Source: Arcobacter aquimarinus (lineage in GTDB: Bacteria > Campylobacterota > Campylobacteria > Campylobacterales > Arcobacteraceae). Taken from it: a stretch of DNA of 64,000 nt. Shown one piece after another: positions 18,230 to 27,693 of this stretch. The notes under the pieces are model-generated. The model searched no databases. It had not been told where the DNA came from and was given only the letters and a program-made list of their open reading frames with translations. Location of the stretch: positions 1,488,001 through 1,552,000 of the forward strand of contig NZ_CP030944.1 of the NCBI RefSeq assembly GCF_013177635.1, read 5' to 3'. Position numbers and translations under genes: made by a program. Every line of letters starts with the position of its first letter. Positions within the stretch are counted from its first letter, which is position 1.

Positions 18230-19966
18230 ATGTTACAAAAATGGATAGATATCCTAAAAGAGTTAGATTTTGCTTTTCAACCTATAATTCACACTTTTAC
18301 AGGTAAAATTTATGCAGTTGAAGCACTTCTTAGAAATGTTGAAATAGCAACAGATTTTCACAATATTCAAGACCTATTTGATACAGCATTTGAAGATGAC
18401 TTACTTTATCAAGTTGATTTAGAACTAAGAAGAAAAGCTATAAAAAAATTCAAAAAAATTGATATTGAAAATATCAAACTATTTTACAATTTAGATAACA
18501 GAATAATCTATAGTAAAAATTGTCCCCAAGGACAAACAGCTAAAATATTGGAAGAGAATGGTTTAAAAAAAGATGCCATTTATTTTGAACTAAGTGAAAA
18601 AGGCTCTATGATAGAGCAAAATGCTTTAAGTTCTATGATATATAAATACAAAAATGATGGTTATTCAATAGCTATTGATGATTTTGGGATAGGTATTTCT
18701 GGTTTAAAACTGCTCTATTATAGTGAAGCAAATATCATTAAATTAGATAGATTTTTCATTACAAATATAAATACTGATTCGAAAAAAAAACTTTTTTGCT
18801 CTTCGATAATTGATATGGCACATACAATGGGAATGAAAGTTGTAGCAGAAGGTGTTGAAACAAAAGAAGAGTATTATACTTGTAAAAATATGGGTGTTGA
18901 TTTTATACAAGGTTTTTTAGTACAAAGACCAACATTGCTAACTCATGAGGTTACTGAAAGTTACAAGCATATTATAAAATTTTTAAAAGAAGATAGAAGA
19001 GATAACTCAAAAAATTCTATTGATAAATCTTTTATTGAAGATATCAAACCTTTACATATTGATACCTCTTTACATGATTTATTTTTATATTTTAAAGAAC
19101 ATCCATATAATACTTTTGTTCCAATAATTGATACTTATAAACATTTAAAAGGTGTTATTTATGAAGTTGATGTAAAAAAAATCTCTTATTCTCAATATGG
19201 ATTTTCTCTAGCAAAAAACACCTCTTATTGCAGTAATATTTGTAAATATATAAAACCTGCATTATCTGTTGAATCAACATGGGGGATTGATAAAACTTTA
19301 GAACTTTATAATATGAATGAAACTGATTCAAAAGGTATTTTTGTAACTAATGCCAATAAATATCAAGGTTTTATAAATGTAAATTCTTTATTGTCTTTGT
19401 CTCATAAAAGAAATTTAGAAATTGCAAAAAATCAAAATCCACTCTCAAAACTTCCTGGAAATAATCAAATTGAAGAGTTTATTCATAAAAGTTTTAAACT
19501 AATAAAAGATGATAATACTTTTCATATGTTATATTTTGATTTCAATGATTTTAAACCATTTAATGATACTTATGGTTTTAGACAAGGAGATAGAGCAATA
19601 TTAATTTTTACAGAGATATTACAAAAATATCTTCCTTTAAACTCTTTTATAGCACATGTTGGAGGAGATGATTTTTTTGTAGGTTTCTCTTGTTTAAAGT
19701 ATGAAGAGGTTTATGAATATGCTTTAAAAATACAAAAAGAGTTTAAACTTAGTGTAAAAAATCTTTATGAAAAAAAAGATATAGAAAATGGTTATATAAC
19801 TTGTTATGATAGATTTAATGTTCAAAGAAAATTTGAATTATTAACTGTTTCTTGCGCTATTATAGAGATTAGTTTAAATAGTAAAAAGAAAAATTTTGAC
19901 TATATTTTAGGAATAATTAAAAAAAGTTCAAAAAAAATCAACTTCCCAGTTGGAATATGTATTTAA
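18230..19966 (+). CDS. EAL-CBS-GGDEF c-di-GMP protein
   Basis: 578 residues, no membrane segment. The N-terminal EAL domain (about 15-245) keeps E31-A-L-L-R, the FELSEKG Glu, the DDFG metal pair, KLDRFFI, VVAEGVET and the IQGFLV Gln, so phosphodiesterase activity is likely. A central region (about 265-400) looks like a CBS pair (FKEHPYNTFVPIID, then ESTWGIDKTLELY). The C-terminal GGDEF domain (about 405-575) has GGDDF at 478-482 instead of GG(D/E)EF. The EAL-CBS-GGDEF order is a known architecture in which the GGDEF part may be regulatory. It stands alone with its own AGG-type ribosome site. Confidence 0.9.
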   Translation: MLQKWIDILKELDFAFQPIIHTFTGKIYAVEALLRNVEIATDFHNIQDLFDTAFEDDLLYQVDLELRRKAIKKFKKIDIENIKLFYNLDNRIIYSKNCPQGQTAKILEENGLKKDAIYFELSEKGSMIEQNALSSMIYKYKNDGYSIAIDDFGIGISGLKLLYYSEANIIKLDRFFITNINTDSKKKLFCSSIIDMAHTMGMKVVAEGVETKEEYYTCKNMGVDFIQGFLVQRPTLLTHEVTESYKHIIKFLKEDRRDNSKNSIDKSFIEDIKPLHIDTSLHDLFLYFKEHPYNTFVPIIDTYKHLKGVIYEVDVKKISYSQYGFSLAKNTSYCSNICKYIKPALSVESTWGIDKTLELYNMNETDSKGIFVTNANKYQGFINVNSLLSLSHKRNLEIAKNQNPLSKLPGNNQIEEFIHKSFKLIKDDNTFHMLYFDFNDFKPFNDTYGFRQGDRAILIFTEILQKYLPLNSFIAHVGGDDFFVGFSCLKYEEVYEYALKIQKEFKLSVKNLYEKKDIENGYITCYDRFNVQRKFELLTVSCAIIEISLNSKKKNFDYILGIIKKSSKKINFPVGICI

Positions 19967-20020
19967 ATTATTTTACTTTTTAGGATATTATTTTAATCTA
20001 AATATTCTAAAAGGTATGAA

Positions 20021-20815
20021 ATGAACAAATTTTTCTCAATTTTCATCTTTCTTTTTCTTTTATCTTCAACTTTAAATTCAAACTCCTTTGATACAAAAAA
20101 TTATGAACAATTAAAAAAAGAGCTAAATGAAAAGTATAAAAATAAAAAACCCAAAGAGTGGGGAGAAAATGTGACAGGAGTAAAAAGTAAAATTAAAACA
20201 AATGATAAATTGATAGCTATTACAATGGATGCGTGTGGAAGTCCTCATGGTATGGGTTTTGATAAAGAATTAATAAATTTTTTAGAAAAACATAATATTC
20301 CTGCAACTTTATTTATAAATGCAAGATGGATAGATAGAAATCTTGAAATTTTTAAAACTTTAGCAAAAAAACCTCTTTTTGAAATAGGTAATCATGGACT
20401 TTTACATAAGCCAGCTTCAGTAAATGGTAAAAGTGTCTATAATTTAGAAGGAACTAAAAATATAAACGAATTAATTGATGAAATAGAATTAAATGCAAAA
20501 AAAATTGAATCTATTACAAATAAAAGACCTAAATATTTCCGTTCTGGAACAGCTTATTATGATGAAATAGCTGTAAAAATAGCAAATGAATTAAATCATG
20601 AAGTAATTGGTTTTTCAATATTAGGAGATGCAGGAGCTACATTTAATGCAAAAAAAGTAGAAGAGTCTATTTTAAACTCTAAAGAAGGAGATATAATAAT
20701 CGTTCATTTTAATCATCCTTTATCTCAAACGAAAGAAGGAATGAGTAAAGCCCTTTTAAAACTAAAAAAAGAAGGCTATAAATTTGTAAAATTATCTGAT
20801 TATTCTTTAAAATAA
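20021..20815 (+). CDS. Secreted polysaccharide deacetylase (NodB-like)
   Basis: 264 residues. Signal peptide at about 1-21 (FFSIFIFLFLLSSTLNS). The NodB domain (about 60-260) has D70 in the position of the catalytic/metal Asp (TMDACGS), the zinc His pair H125-x3-H129 (GNHGLLH), RSG at the groove motif and a late IIVHFNHP. The usual double Asp (DDG) is DACG here. Family members remove N-acetyl or O-acetyl groups from peptidoglycan or exopolysaccharide in the periplasm. The terminator formed by its own last codons separates it from the convergent SLC13 carrier. Confidence 0.85.
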   Translation: MNKFFSIFIFLFLLSSTLNSNSFDTKNYEQLKKELNEKYKNKKPKEWGENVTGVKSKIKTNDKLIAITMDACGSPHGMGFDKELINFLEKHNIPATLFINARWIDRNLEIFKTLAKKPLFEIGNHGLLHKPASVNGKSVYNLEGTKNINELIDEIELNAKKIESITNKRPKYFRSGTAYYDEIAVKIANELNHEVIGFSILGDAGATFNAKKVEESILNSKEGDIIIVHFNHPLSQTKEGMSKALLKLKKEGYKFVKLSDYSLK

Positions 20816-20823
20816 TCAGATAA
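20792..20823. terminator. Bidirectional terminator between the deacetylase and SLC13 genes
   Basis: A perfect 13-bp stem (20792-20804 with 20811-20823) and 6-nt loop CTTTAA. It starts inside the last codons of the deacetylase and ends before the SLC13 stop at 20829. The T-tract on the plus side is weak. Confidence 0.6.
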
Positions 20824-20828
20824 AACTT

Positions 20829-22163
20829 TTAGATAAAATATTGCCAATAAACTAAAGCAACAAAAGTTATCATTAAAATAGCTAAGATATTAATAAAAAA
20901 TCCAAATTTTGCCATATCCTTTACTTTAACAGCTCCACTACTCATAGCTATAGCATTTGGTGGAGTTGCTATTGGAAGCATAAAAGCATAAGAAGCACAA
21001 ATAGTTGCAACCATTAAAATCAATGTCATATCTACATTTGCAACCTGACCTAATGAATAAATTATAGGTAAAGCTATTGAAATTAAAGCTGTATTTGAAG
21101 TAATTTCAGTAGTGAAAGTAATAAGTGATGCAATCATTAAAATAAGAATAATTACAGGTAAATTTGTTAAAGCTAACATATAATTTGCAACCTCACTTGC
21201 TAATCCCGTTTTTGAAAAAGCTGCTGCTATTGTAAAACCTGCTCCAAATAAAAAAATTATTTCATAAGGAATTTTTCTTGCATCTTCCCACTCTATAAAT
21301 CCAATTTTTGGAACAAACATTAAAAGTCCAAAACTTAATAAAATAGCTGTTTCATTAAGCCCTAAACCAGAATAATAAGGCTCAATTTTTGAATTTACCA
21401 ATAAAGTTATAATTAAACCCAAAAGTATATAAAGCAATCTTCTTTGTGCAGGTTGTAATTCTTCTTTATGCTCAAGGGTATTATCAAGTTTTACATCGCT
21501 TAAACCTAAAGATAAGATATAAGGAATTATTAACAACATGATAAAAGCTAAAGGAGCTGTTAAAAATATCCATTGAATAAATGCAATTGGCTCAAGAGAA
21601 TTTTGTTGCATAAACCCTAATAATATTAAATTTGGTGGTGTTCCAATTGGAGTAATTATTCCTCCTATACTACATCCATAAGCAATAGCTAAAGCTAATC
21701 TTGCTTTTAACTTGATGTTTTCTGTTAAAAATATAGCAATTGGAATTAATAAAAGTGCTGTTGTAGAGTTTGATAAAACAGAACTTAACAATGCTCCTGT
21801 AAATGCCACAGAAAATATCATTCCCCTTGGAGTTTTAGGAAAAATTGTTAAAAGTTTATTTGAGATGTATTTATGTAAATCTATTTTTTGCGTAGCAATT
21901 GCTATCATAAATCCACCCATAAACAAAAATATCGTTGGATTAGAATAATTTGCAGTTGCTGTTTTTACATCAATTAAACCAAAAGCTGGAAATAAAACTA
22001 TGGGAAGTAAAGATACAACTCCAATAGGTAAAGCTTCATTTGTCCACAATATTACAAGTAAAGCTATTAAAGCTATTAAAATCGAATGTTGTGTTGAAAA
22101 AAACATTGTTGCAAGGAAAAAAAATCCAATAGATGCAACAATTGAAATAAATATATTTTTCAA
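20829..22163 (-). CDS. SLC13/DASS-family anion symporter
   Basis: 444 residues with about 11-12 hydrophobic segments. Features of the divalent-anion sodium symporter family are visible: the duplicated SNT-like motifs SNSTTALLLIPIA (about residue 130) and TSNTALISIALPI (near 365), and a C-terminal PIATPPNAIAMSSG. These carry succinate, other C4/C6 carboxylates or sulfate with Na+ across the inner membrane. It follows mogA by 19 bp, at the end of the long aroB-to-SLC13 minus-strand array. The substrate is not determined. Confidence 0.9.
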   Translation of the reverse strand: MKNIFISIVASIGFFFLATMFFSTQHSILIALIALLVILWTNEALPIGVVSLLPIVLFPAFGLIDVKTATANYSNPTIFLFMGGFMIAIATQKIDLHKYISNKLLTIFPKTPRGMIFSVAFTGALLSSVLSNSTTALLLIPIAIFLTENIKLKARLALAIAYGCSIGGIITPIGTPPNLILLGFMQQNSLEPIAFIQWIFLTAPLAFIMLLIIPYILSLGLSDVKLDNTLEHKEELQPAQRRLLYILLGLIITLLVNSKIEPYYSGLGLNETAILLSFGLLMFVPKIGFIEWEDARKIPYEIIFLFGAGFTIAAAFSKTGLASEVANYMLALTNLPVIILILMIASLITFTTEITSNTALISIALPIIYSLGQVANVDMTLILMVATICASYAFMLPIATPPNAIAMSSGAVKVKDMAKFGFFINILAILMITFVALVYWQYFI

Positions 22164-22182
22164 AGATATCCTTTATAAAATT

Positions 22183-22719
22183 TTATTTTTTAGGTCTAAA
22201 AGCTTTAATAACCTCTTCATTAGTTTCTAAATAAGGTCCATTCATTAAATCTATACAATAAGGAATTGCAGGGAATACTGCATCTAAACACTCTTTTATA
22301 GATTTTGGTTTTCCAGGAAGATTTACTATTAAAGAACTTCCTCTTAACCCTGCTGTTTGACGTGAAAGAATAGCTGTTGGAACAAATTTTAAAGACTCTG
22401 CTCTCATAAGTTCTCCAAAACCTGGCATCATTCTATCACATACAGCTTCTGTAGCTTCTGGAGTTACATCTCTTAAAGCAGGTCCTGTTCCACCTGTTGT
22501 AACTACTAAGCAACACTCTTCTATATCAACTAACTCTTTTAATGTTTGCTCAATAGTATCTTTATCATCAGCTATACATTTATAAACAGCTTCCCATGGA
22601 GATGTTAAATATTCATTTAATGTATCTATTATAGCTTTCCCTGATAAATCTTCATAAATACCAGCACTTGCCCTATCACTTGCTGTTATAATGCCAATTT
22701 TTGCTATTTTTTCACTCAT
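22183..22719 (-). CDS. mogA: MogA, molybdopterin adenylyltransferase
   Basis: 178 residues. The MPT-binding signature TTGGTGPALRDVTPEAT and a SDRASAG...DLSGKAI N-terminus identify MogA/MoaB-type enzymes. The C-terminal LPGKPKSIKECLDA motif (residue about 135) is the usual substrate loop. MogA adenylates molybdopterin before MoeA inserts molybdate, making cofactor for formate dehydrogenase, nitrate reductase and similar enzymes. Its start overlaps the bioV stop by 4 bp (ATGA). The length is normal for the family. Confidence 0.92.
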   Translation of the reverse strand: MSEKIAKIGIITASDRASAGIYEDLSGKAIIDTLNEYLTSPWEAVYKCIADDKDTIEQTLKELVDIEECCLVVTTGGTGPALRDVTPEATEAVCDRMMPGFGELMRAESLKFVPTAILSRQTAGLRGSSLIVNLPGKPKSIKECLDAVFPAIPYCIDLMNGPYLETNEEVIKAFRPKK

Positions 22720-23231
22720 AATAAATGTCCTTTATTTTTTATATAGTATGTAGTTGCAAAATTTTTAAAAAACTCTTTTACTTTTAAAGAGTCTATTATT
22801 TTGTCTTTTTCTCCCAAATAAACTTCAATAATTGTCCCTTTATCTACTAATTTTTGAAGTTTTTCTTCACTCCATTCATAAAATAAAAGTTCTTCTAACT
22901 CCTGTGCTGTTCCTACTTTAAAATATTTTGAAATATCAATCTCTTTTGGGTAGATAACATTTTTCAAAAAATTTTCTACATAAATATTTTCATCTTTTTT
23001 AAAATAATGTAATTGAGCTCTTTTAAACTTTTCATCAAAGTTTTGGAAAAAAGCAGGAGAAAAGAGTTGAAGTCTATCAACTCTATTTTTAGAATTTAAA
23101 GCCTCTTCAAATGCTTTAATAGCACCATAAGAAAAACCACTAATTGTAAAATCATTAGTTATTAAATATTCATTAAAAAGTTCTGATTCATTGAAAAAAC
23201 AAAAACCAGAAAAAAAATTTTTAGAAGTCAT
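22716..23231 (-). CDS. bioV: BioV-like pimeloyl-ACP methyl ester esterase
   Basis: About 171 residues from the ATG at 23231 (a TTG one codon earlier is possible). A small alpha/beta-hydrolase with nucleophile elbow GFSYG (SGFSYGAIKAFEEAL) and a C-terminal KGH for the catalytic His. BioV is the Campylobacterota enzyme that cleaves the methyl ester of pimeloyl-ACP to finish the biotin precursor, replacing BioH. It overlaps the AAA gene by 11 bp and mogA by 4 bp. The assignment rests on size, the motif and context and not on an alignment. Confidence 0.75.
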   Translation of the reverse strand: MTSKNFFSGFCFFNESELFNEYLITNDFTISGFSYGAIKAFEEALNSKNRVDRLQLFSPAFFQNFDEKFKRAQLHYFKKDENIYVENFLKNVIYPKEIDISKYFKVGTAQELEELLFYEWSEEKLQKLVDKGTIIEVYLGEKDKIIDSLKVKEFFKNFATTYYIKNKGHLL

Positions 23232-24690
23232 CAAGATTAATTACCTCATTTTTTAGCATTATCTCTTTTAATCTAATTATTTCATCTATATTTAAAGAAA
23301 TTTTAGTTCTTAAATCATTTTTAATATCCAATAAAAGCTCTTGAGTTGAAGTAGCCATTTTATATCTATTTACAATCTCATTTGCTATATTTTCCGCATT
23401 TTCTAAATCATTTGAATTTACAGCGTATTTCTCTTTTTTAATTACTTCAACACCAATAAAACCTGCTAAATCTCTTCTTATATTTTCACATAATTCTAAA
23501 TATGAAGGAAAAGTAGAATTTAATTTTTGAACACTCTCATCAAGAAGTGCTACTTTTGTTTTTGAAATAAATGCTTTTGAAGCTTGATATGTAGCTAAAA
23601 TATCCTTTTGTTCATCATCTAAAATTTTTATCTGTTTTTTTCCAAACTCAAGTTTATTTTTTGCTATTTCTATATCTTCATTTTCAAGTATTTTTTTACC
23701 AGTTTTAATCATATATAAAAGTGCTTCATTTATTAATGTAGCTAAAGAAGCAGAACTAAATCCTGCTGTTTCATTTACTAACTTATCTATATTTATCTCA
23801 TGATTTTTACCATTTAAATACAACTCTAATATTTTTTTTCTATCTTCAATATTTGGTAAACCTACATGAACACGTCTATCAAATCTTCCAGCTCTTAAAA
23901 GTGCATCATCTAAAACTTCTATTTTATTAGTTGCTGCTATTACAATAACTCCACTATCTCCATCAAATCCGTCCATTTGAGTTAGAAGTTCATTTAGCGT
24001 TGATTCTCTTTCATCATTTGATTTTCCACTTCTTGCTTTTCCAACAGCATCAATTTCATCAATAAACACAATAGCTGGAGCACTCTGTTTTGCTTTTGCA
24101 AAAAGTTCTCGAACTTTTTTAGCACCCATTCCCACATAAATATGTACAAAACTAGCACCACTTTGATAAAAAAATGGAACATCAGCTTCACCAGCAACTG
24201 CACGTGCTATCAAAGTTTTTCCAACACCAGGAGGTCCAACTAAAAGTACACCTTTTGGAAGTTTTACTCCAAATTCAAGATATTTTTTTGGATTATTTAA
24301 AAAATCAACTATCTCTTCAAGCTCTTCTTTTATCTCTTTAATACCAGCAACATCTTTAAAGGTTATATTTGAAGTTACGGCTTGAATACTTGAATTTAAA
24401 TCTTCATTTGAAATTTTAGCCCTTGTTTTTATAAGTTCATTATCAAAAGCTGTTGGTTGTTTCTTATTTTTATTAAAAAATGCCTTTACTTTATCCTCTT
24501 TAAATTTTAGTATTAAAGCTAAAAAAAGGAGTATAAATAAAAAAACAATTCCTACATAATAAGAACTTCCTTGAATATGTGAACTACTTTTATAAATAGT
24601 ATAAACAAATAATATCAGCAAAACTATTGCTGACATTGCCATTAATTTTAGATTTTTATCTATATTCTTTTTATTTGAATCTTGCAACAT
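23221..24690 (-). CDS. FtsH-like membrane AAA ATPase lacking the protease metal site
   Basis: 489 residues. Two N-terminal membrane helices (about 16-32 and 44-62) precede an FtsH-type AAA module with Walker A GPPGVGKT (152-159), Walker B VFIDEID (208-214), pore loop (YVGMGA) and Arg-finger RAGRFDRR. Where FtsH has the zinc motif HEAGH this protein has YQASK (368-372), and the whole C-terminal protease domain is short. It should still use ATP to pull on membrane substrates but cannot be an FtsH-type zinc protease. It overlaps mtaB by 20 bp and bioV by 11. From memory the same gene order (aroB, mscS, mtaB, this ATPase) occurs in Helicobacter and Campylobacter. Confidence 0.9.
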   Translation of the reverse strand: MLQDSNKKNIDKNLKLMAMSAIVLLILFVYTIYKSSSHIQGSSYYVGIVFLFILLFLALILKFKEDKVKAFFNKNKKQPTAFDNELIKTRAKISNEDLNSSIQAVTSNITFKDVAGIKEIKEELEEIVDFLNNPKKYLEFGVKLPKGVLLVGPPGVGKTLIARAVAGEADVPFFYQSGASFVHIYVGMGAKKVRELFAKAKQSAPAIVFIDEIDAVGKARSGKSNDERESTLNELLTQMDGFDGDSGVIVIAATNKIEVLDDALLRAGRFDRRVHVGLPNIEDRKKILELYLNGKNHEINIDKLVNETAGFSSASLATLINEALLYMIKTGKKILENEDIEIAKNKLEFGKKQIKILDDEQKDILATYQASKAFISKTKVALLDESVQKLNSTFPSYLELCENIRRDLAGFIGVEVIKKEKYAVNSNDLENAENIANEIVNRYKMATSTQELLLDIKNDLRTKISLNIDEIIRLKEIMLKNEVINLDDF

Positions 24691-25939
24691 TTTTATCTGC
24701 CTTTACTTCATACTCATCTAAGTATACCCAATCTCCAACTAAATCAACACTTGAATCAATCTCAACAGTATTAAAAAATTGATCAAGTCCTATATATTTT
24801 CCATTTTTTTCTTGCTCAATTAAAACTTCTAAAGTTTTTTTATTTGCTGTTCTAAAATCAAAGTTTTTTTGCTCTATTATGCTAACTAATTCATTATACC
24901 TTTGTTTTGCTATATCACCTTTTATTTCAGGTTTCATAGTAGCACTTGGTGTTCCATCTCTTTTTGAATAGGTAAATGCGTGAACATGAGTTAAAGGAAA
25001 TCTATGAAGATTTTCCATAGCTTCTTTCCAAATTTCAGCTGTTTCACCTGGATGTCCAACTATAAAATCTGTTCCTAAAGCATATCCGTTGTCTCTTAAA
25101 AACTCAAAAAGTTCTAAATCAGATAAAACTTTATTTCTTCTATTCATAATTTTTAGCATCTCTTTTGAAGTATGTTGAAGCGCAATATGAAGATGTTTTG
25201 CCATAAATGGCTCATTTATAAGTTCTTTAAACTCATCATCGATTTGAATAGGTTCAATACTTCCCATTCTTATACGTCTAACACCTTTGATTAATGCCAT
25301 TTTTTTAAGAAGTTTTGCCAAACTTGTATGTTGTTTTTTTCCATAACTTCCTACATTTGTTCCAGTTAAAATAAATTCACCAAAACCATTTGATGCTAAA
25401 GTTGTAACTTGTTCTAAAATTTTATCTTCATTATAACTTCTTGCATCGCCCCTTACATAAGGAATAATACAATATGAACATCTAAAATCGCATCCCTCTT
25501 GAATTTTGATAAATGCCCTACTTTTACCAACAAACTCTTCAACGATTGTTTCATCAATATGAGTTAAATCACCAGCGTTAAAAAATCTATTTTCATTTAA
25601 TAAAAGCTCATTTATTTTCTCTTTTTCAGAATGTCCAAAAAGTGAATCAACTTTATTTTCATTAAAAAGTGCTTCCCCTTTTGTCCATACTCCACACCCT
25701 GTAAAAACAACTCTTGGGTCTTTTGGAAGTTTTTTCAAACCATTTATATAACCCCTTGCAGTGCTATCAGCACTATTTGTAACTGTACATGAGTTTATAA
25801 CAACTACATCCGCTAAAGATTCATCTTGAGTTACTTCAAAATCTTTTAAATTACTCATCATAACTTGAGTATCAAATACATTTGTTCTACAACCAAAAGT
25901 TTTAAAATATACTTTTGGTTTATTTTGTGAAAAATTCAT
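24671..25939 (-). CDS. mtaB: MtaB, tRNA ms2t6A methylthiotransferase
   Basis: 422 residues. The UPF0004 N-terminal cluster domain (FGCRTNVFD, then SCTVTNSAD), the radical-SAM CxxxCxxC motif (GCDFRCSYC) and the C-terminal TRAM-like region define the methylthiotransferase family. The N-terminal TFGCRTN form matches MtaB rather than MiaB or RimO. It adds a methylthio group to t6A37 of ANN-reading tRNAs using two Fe-S clusters. It is 16 bp downstream of mscS and overlaps the AAA gene, in the conserved aroB array. Confidence 0.92.
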   Translation of the reverse strand: MNFSQNKPKVYFKTFGCRTNVFDTQVMMSNLKDFEVTQDESLADVVVINSCTVTNSADSTARGYINGLKKLPKDPRVVFTGCGVWTKGEALFNENKVDSLFGHSEKEKINELLLNENRFFNAGDLTHIDETIVEEFVGKSRAFIKIQEGCDFRCSYCIIPYVRGDARSYNEDKILEQVTTLASNGFGEFILTGTNVGSYGKKQHTSLAKLLKKMALIKGVRRIRMGSIEPIQIDDEFKELINEPFMAKHLHIALQHTSKEMLKIMNRRNKVLSDLELFEFLRDNGYALGTDFIVGHPGETAEIWKEAMENLHRFPLTHVHAFTYSKRDGTPSATMKPEIKGDIAKQRYNELVSIIEQKNFDFRTANKKTLEVLIEQEKNGKYIGLDQFFNTVEIDSSVDLVGDWVYLDEYEVKADKNVARFK

Positions 25940-25955
25940 AAATCTCTTTTCCTAA

Positions 25956-27692
25956 TTATCTTCTTATTATTTCATCTTCTAAATCTTTTGGAACAGGTCT
26001 TGGTTTTGAAGCTGGTCCATAAGCATTTTCTGTCTTATTTATATTGATTTGTTGAGTTGGGTAAGCTATGTGAATATCATCTTCTTTCATAAAAGCATCT
26101 AGTATTTCAGGACTTATCGTACTTCTTAAAACTAAAGCAGCATAAGAGTTTGTTAAATACCAAGATGAAATTACAATACCATGAGATTCTACAAAAGTAA
26201 ATACTCTAGGTTCAACTCCAGTTGCACGTAATTGGTACTTATTTCTCATTTTAGAAAGTTGTTTTCTTGTAATATCTGTATAACCTTTTGAATAGTGTTT
26301 TAAAATATCTCTTGCAATTTTTTGAGCTTTCTTATGATTTGAATCAAAAGTAATTGTAATATCAATTCCATCCCAAACAGTTCTTAAACCTGAGTGTGTA
26401 TAGTTTGAGATAAGCTCCGAAAAAATATAGTTATTTGGAATAAAGAATATTCTTCCACTTCTTCTATTTACCATATAAGAAGTCAAAGTAATATCTTCTC
26501 TTATTGTTATTTTAAATAAAGAAATATCCAAAACATCACCAACTGTTTCAACTCCACCTTTTGTAACTTTTATTCTATCTCCTACTTGAATAGAACCTGA
26601 AGTAACTATTACCATCCATCCAAAAATTGACATAAACCAATCTTTTAGAGCAATAGCAATACCAGCTGAAGCAAATCCAAGAATTGTTACAAGATATGAA
26701 ACATTATCTATATATGAAAATAAAACTACCATAACAACTAAAAAAACCAATGTAAAATTGATTATTTTATTTATCATATAGTAATTTTCATTTTGTGAAA
26801 AATACTTCTTAAGAGCTAGTTTTACCAAAAATGAAATGACAAATAAAACTAAAATAATCAAAAAGATAACAAACATTTTTTGGATTTGTTGAGAAATCTG
26901 ATTTTTAATCTCTAAAATTACTTGTTCTATTTTTCTTGTGTAAACCTCTTCACTTGTAGATACAATATCTAAAACCATAGAAAAATCTTTTTTTTGCTTA
27001 TCTAAAAAAGTGATTTTATCTTTATATTCTGCTTTTGGTTCTAAATTAAAAAGTTCCAAATATAAAACTAACTCTTCATCAAGTTTTGTCACTAAACTAT
27101 CTATTTGAATATCAAGACTTTTAAACTGTTTTTTATTATTTTCTAATTTTTTAATATGAGATAAAGCATTAATTATTCCAAAAGGATTAGTTATATTTTC
27201 ATACTTTTCTATATCAGGAGGATTGATTAAAGCCCCAATTGGTGAACCTCTATACTCTTCAATTAATTCTAACTCGTTCTCTTTTACTCTAATTTTATTA
27301 TGCAATTGGTAAATTTGTTCATCAGTTGTATTTGTTTTTTTCTTTAAACCATCTTTTAAAATCTCCAATTCTGTAGAAATTTTACTATAAGATAGATAGT
27401 TAGAATATCTTTTTAATAAAATATTATCTCTTAATTCGAAATCAATAGTAGCAATTTTTTGAAGTAAACTATTTATTTGAGCTAAATTTTTCATATTTAA
27501 CTCTTTTGCTTTTTGCTCTTCAAGTTCTTGAAGTTTTCTCTCTTCTTCAAGTTTTAAAGCCTCTTCTTGCTTCTCTTGAATAATATTTTGTTCAATTTTT
27601 GCTACTTCTGCTTTATCTTTTTTATTTAAAACATTCTCTTGTGAAAAACAAAAAGAGACTAAAAATACAAGAGTAAATATTTTTTTAAACAC
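25956..27692 (-). CDS. MscS-family mechanosensitive channel with N-terminal coiled coil
   Basis: 578 residues. Signal peptide (about 1-17), a long charged coiled-coil region (about 20-250) in the periplasm, then membrane helices at about 270-290, 305-325 and the Gly/Ala-rich pore helix (LGFASAGIAIALKDWFMSIFGW). The MscS beta and C-terminal domains (about 370-555) follow, with GDRIKV and FIPNNYIFSELISNYT. It would open under membrane tension and release solutes during hypo-osmotic shock. It starts 1 bp after the aroB stop. Confidence 0.93.
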   Translation of the reverse strand: MFKKIFTLVFLVSFCFSQENVLNKKDKAEVAKIEQNIIQEKQEEALKLEEERKLQELEEQKAKELNMKNLAQINSLLQKIATIDFELRDNILLKRYSNYLSYSKISTELEILKDGLKKKTNTTDEQIYQLHNKIRVKENELELIEEYRGSPIGALINPPDIEKYENITNPFGIINALSHIKKLENNKKQFKSLDIQIDSLVTKLDEELVLYLELFNLEPKAEYKDKITFLDKQKKDFSMVLDIVSTSEEVYTRKIEQVILEIKNQISQQIQKMFVIFLIILVLFVISFLVKLALKKYFSQNENYYMINKIINFTLVFLVVMVVLFSYIDNVSYLVTILGFASAGIAIALKDWFMSIFGWMVIVTSGSIQVGDRIKVTKGGVETVGDVLDISLFKITIREDITLTSYMVNRRSGRIFFIPNNYIFSELISNYTHSGLRTVWDGIDITITFDSNHKKAQKIARDILKHYSKGYTDITRKQLSKMRNKYQLRATGVEPRVFTFVESHGIVISSWYLTNSYAALVLRSTISPEILDAFMKEDDIHIAYPTQQININKTENAYGPASKPRPVPKDLEDEIIRR

Positions 27693-27693
27693 T

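Noticed and set aside
23221-24690. Interpretation of the FtsH-like gene as a pseudogene
   Set aside because: The frame is intact, overlaps both neighbours in a translation-coupled fashion and keeps all ATPase motifs, so loss of the zinc site appears stable.
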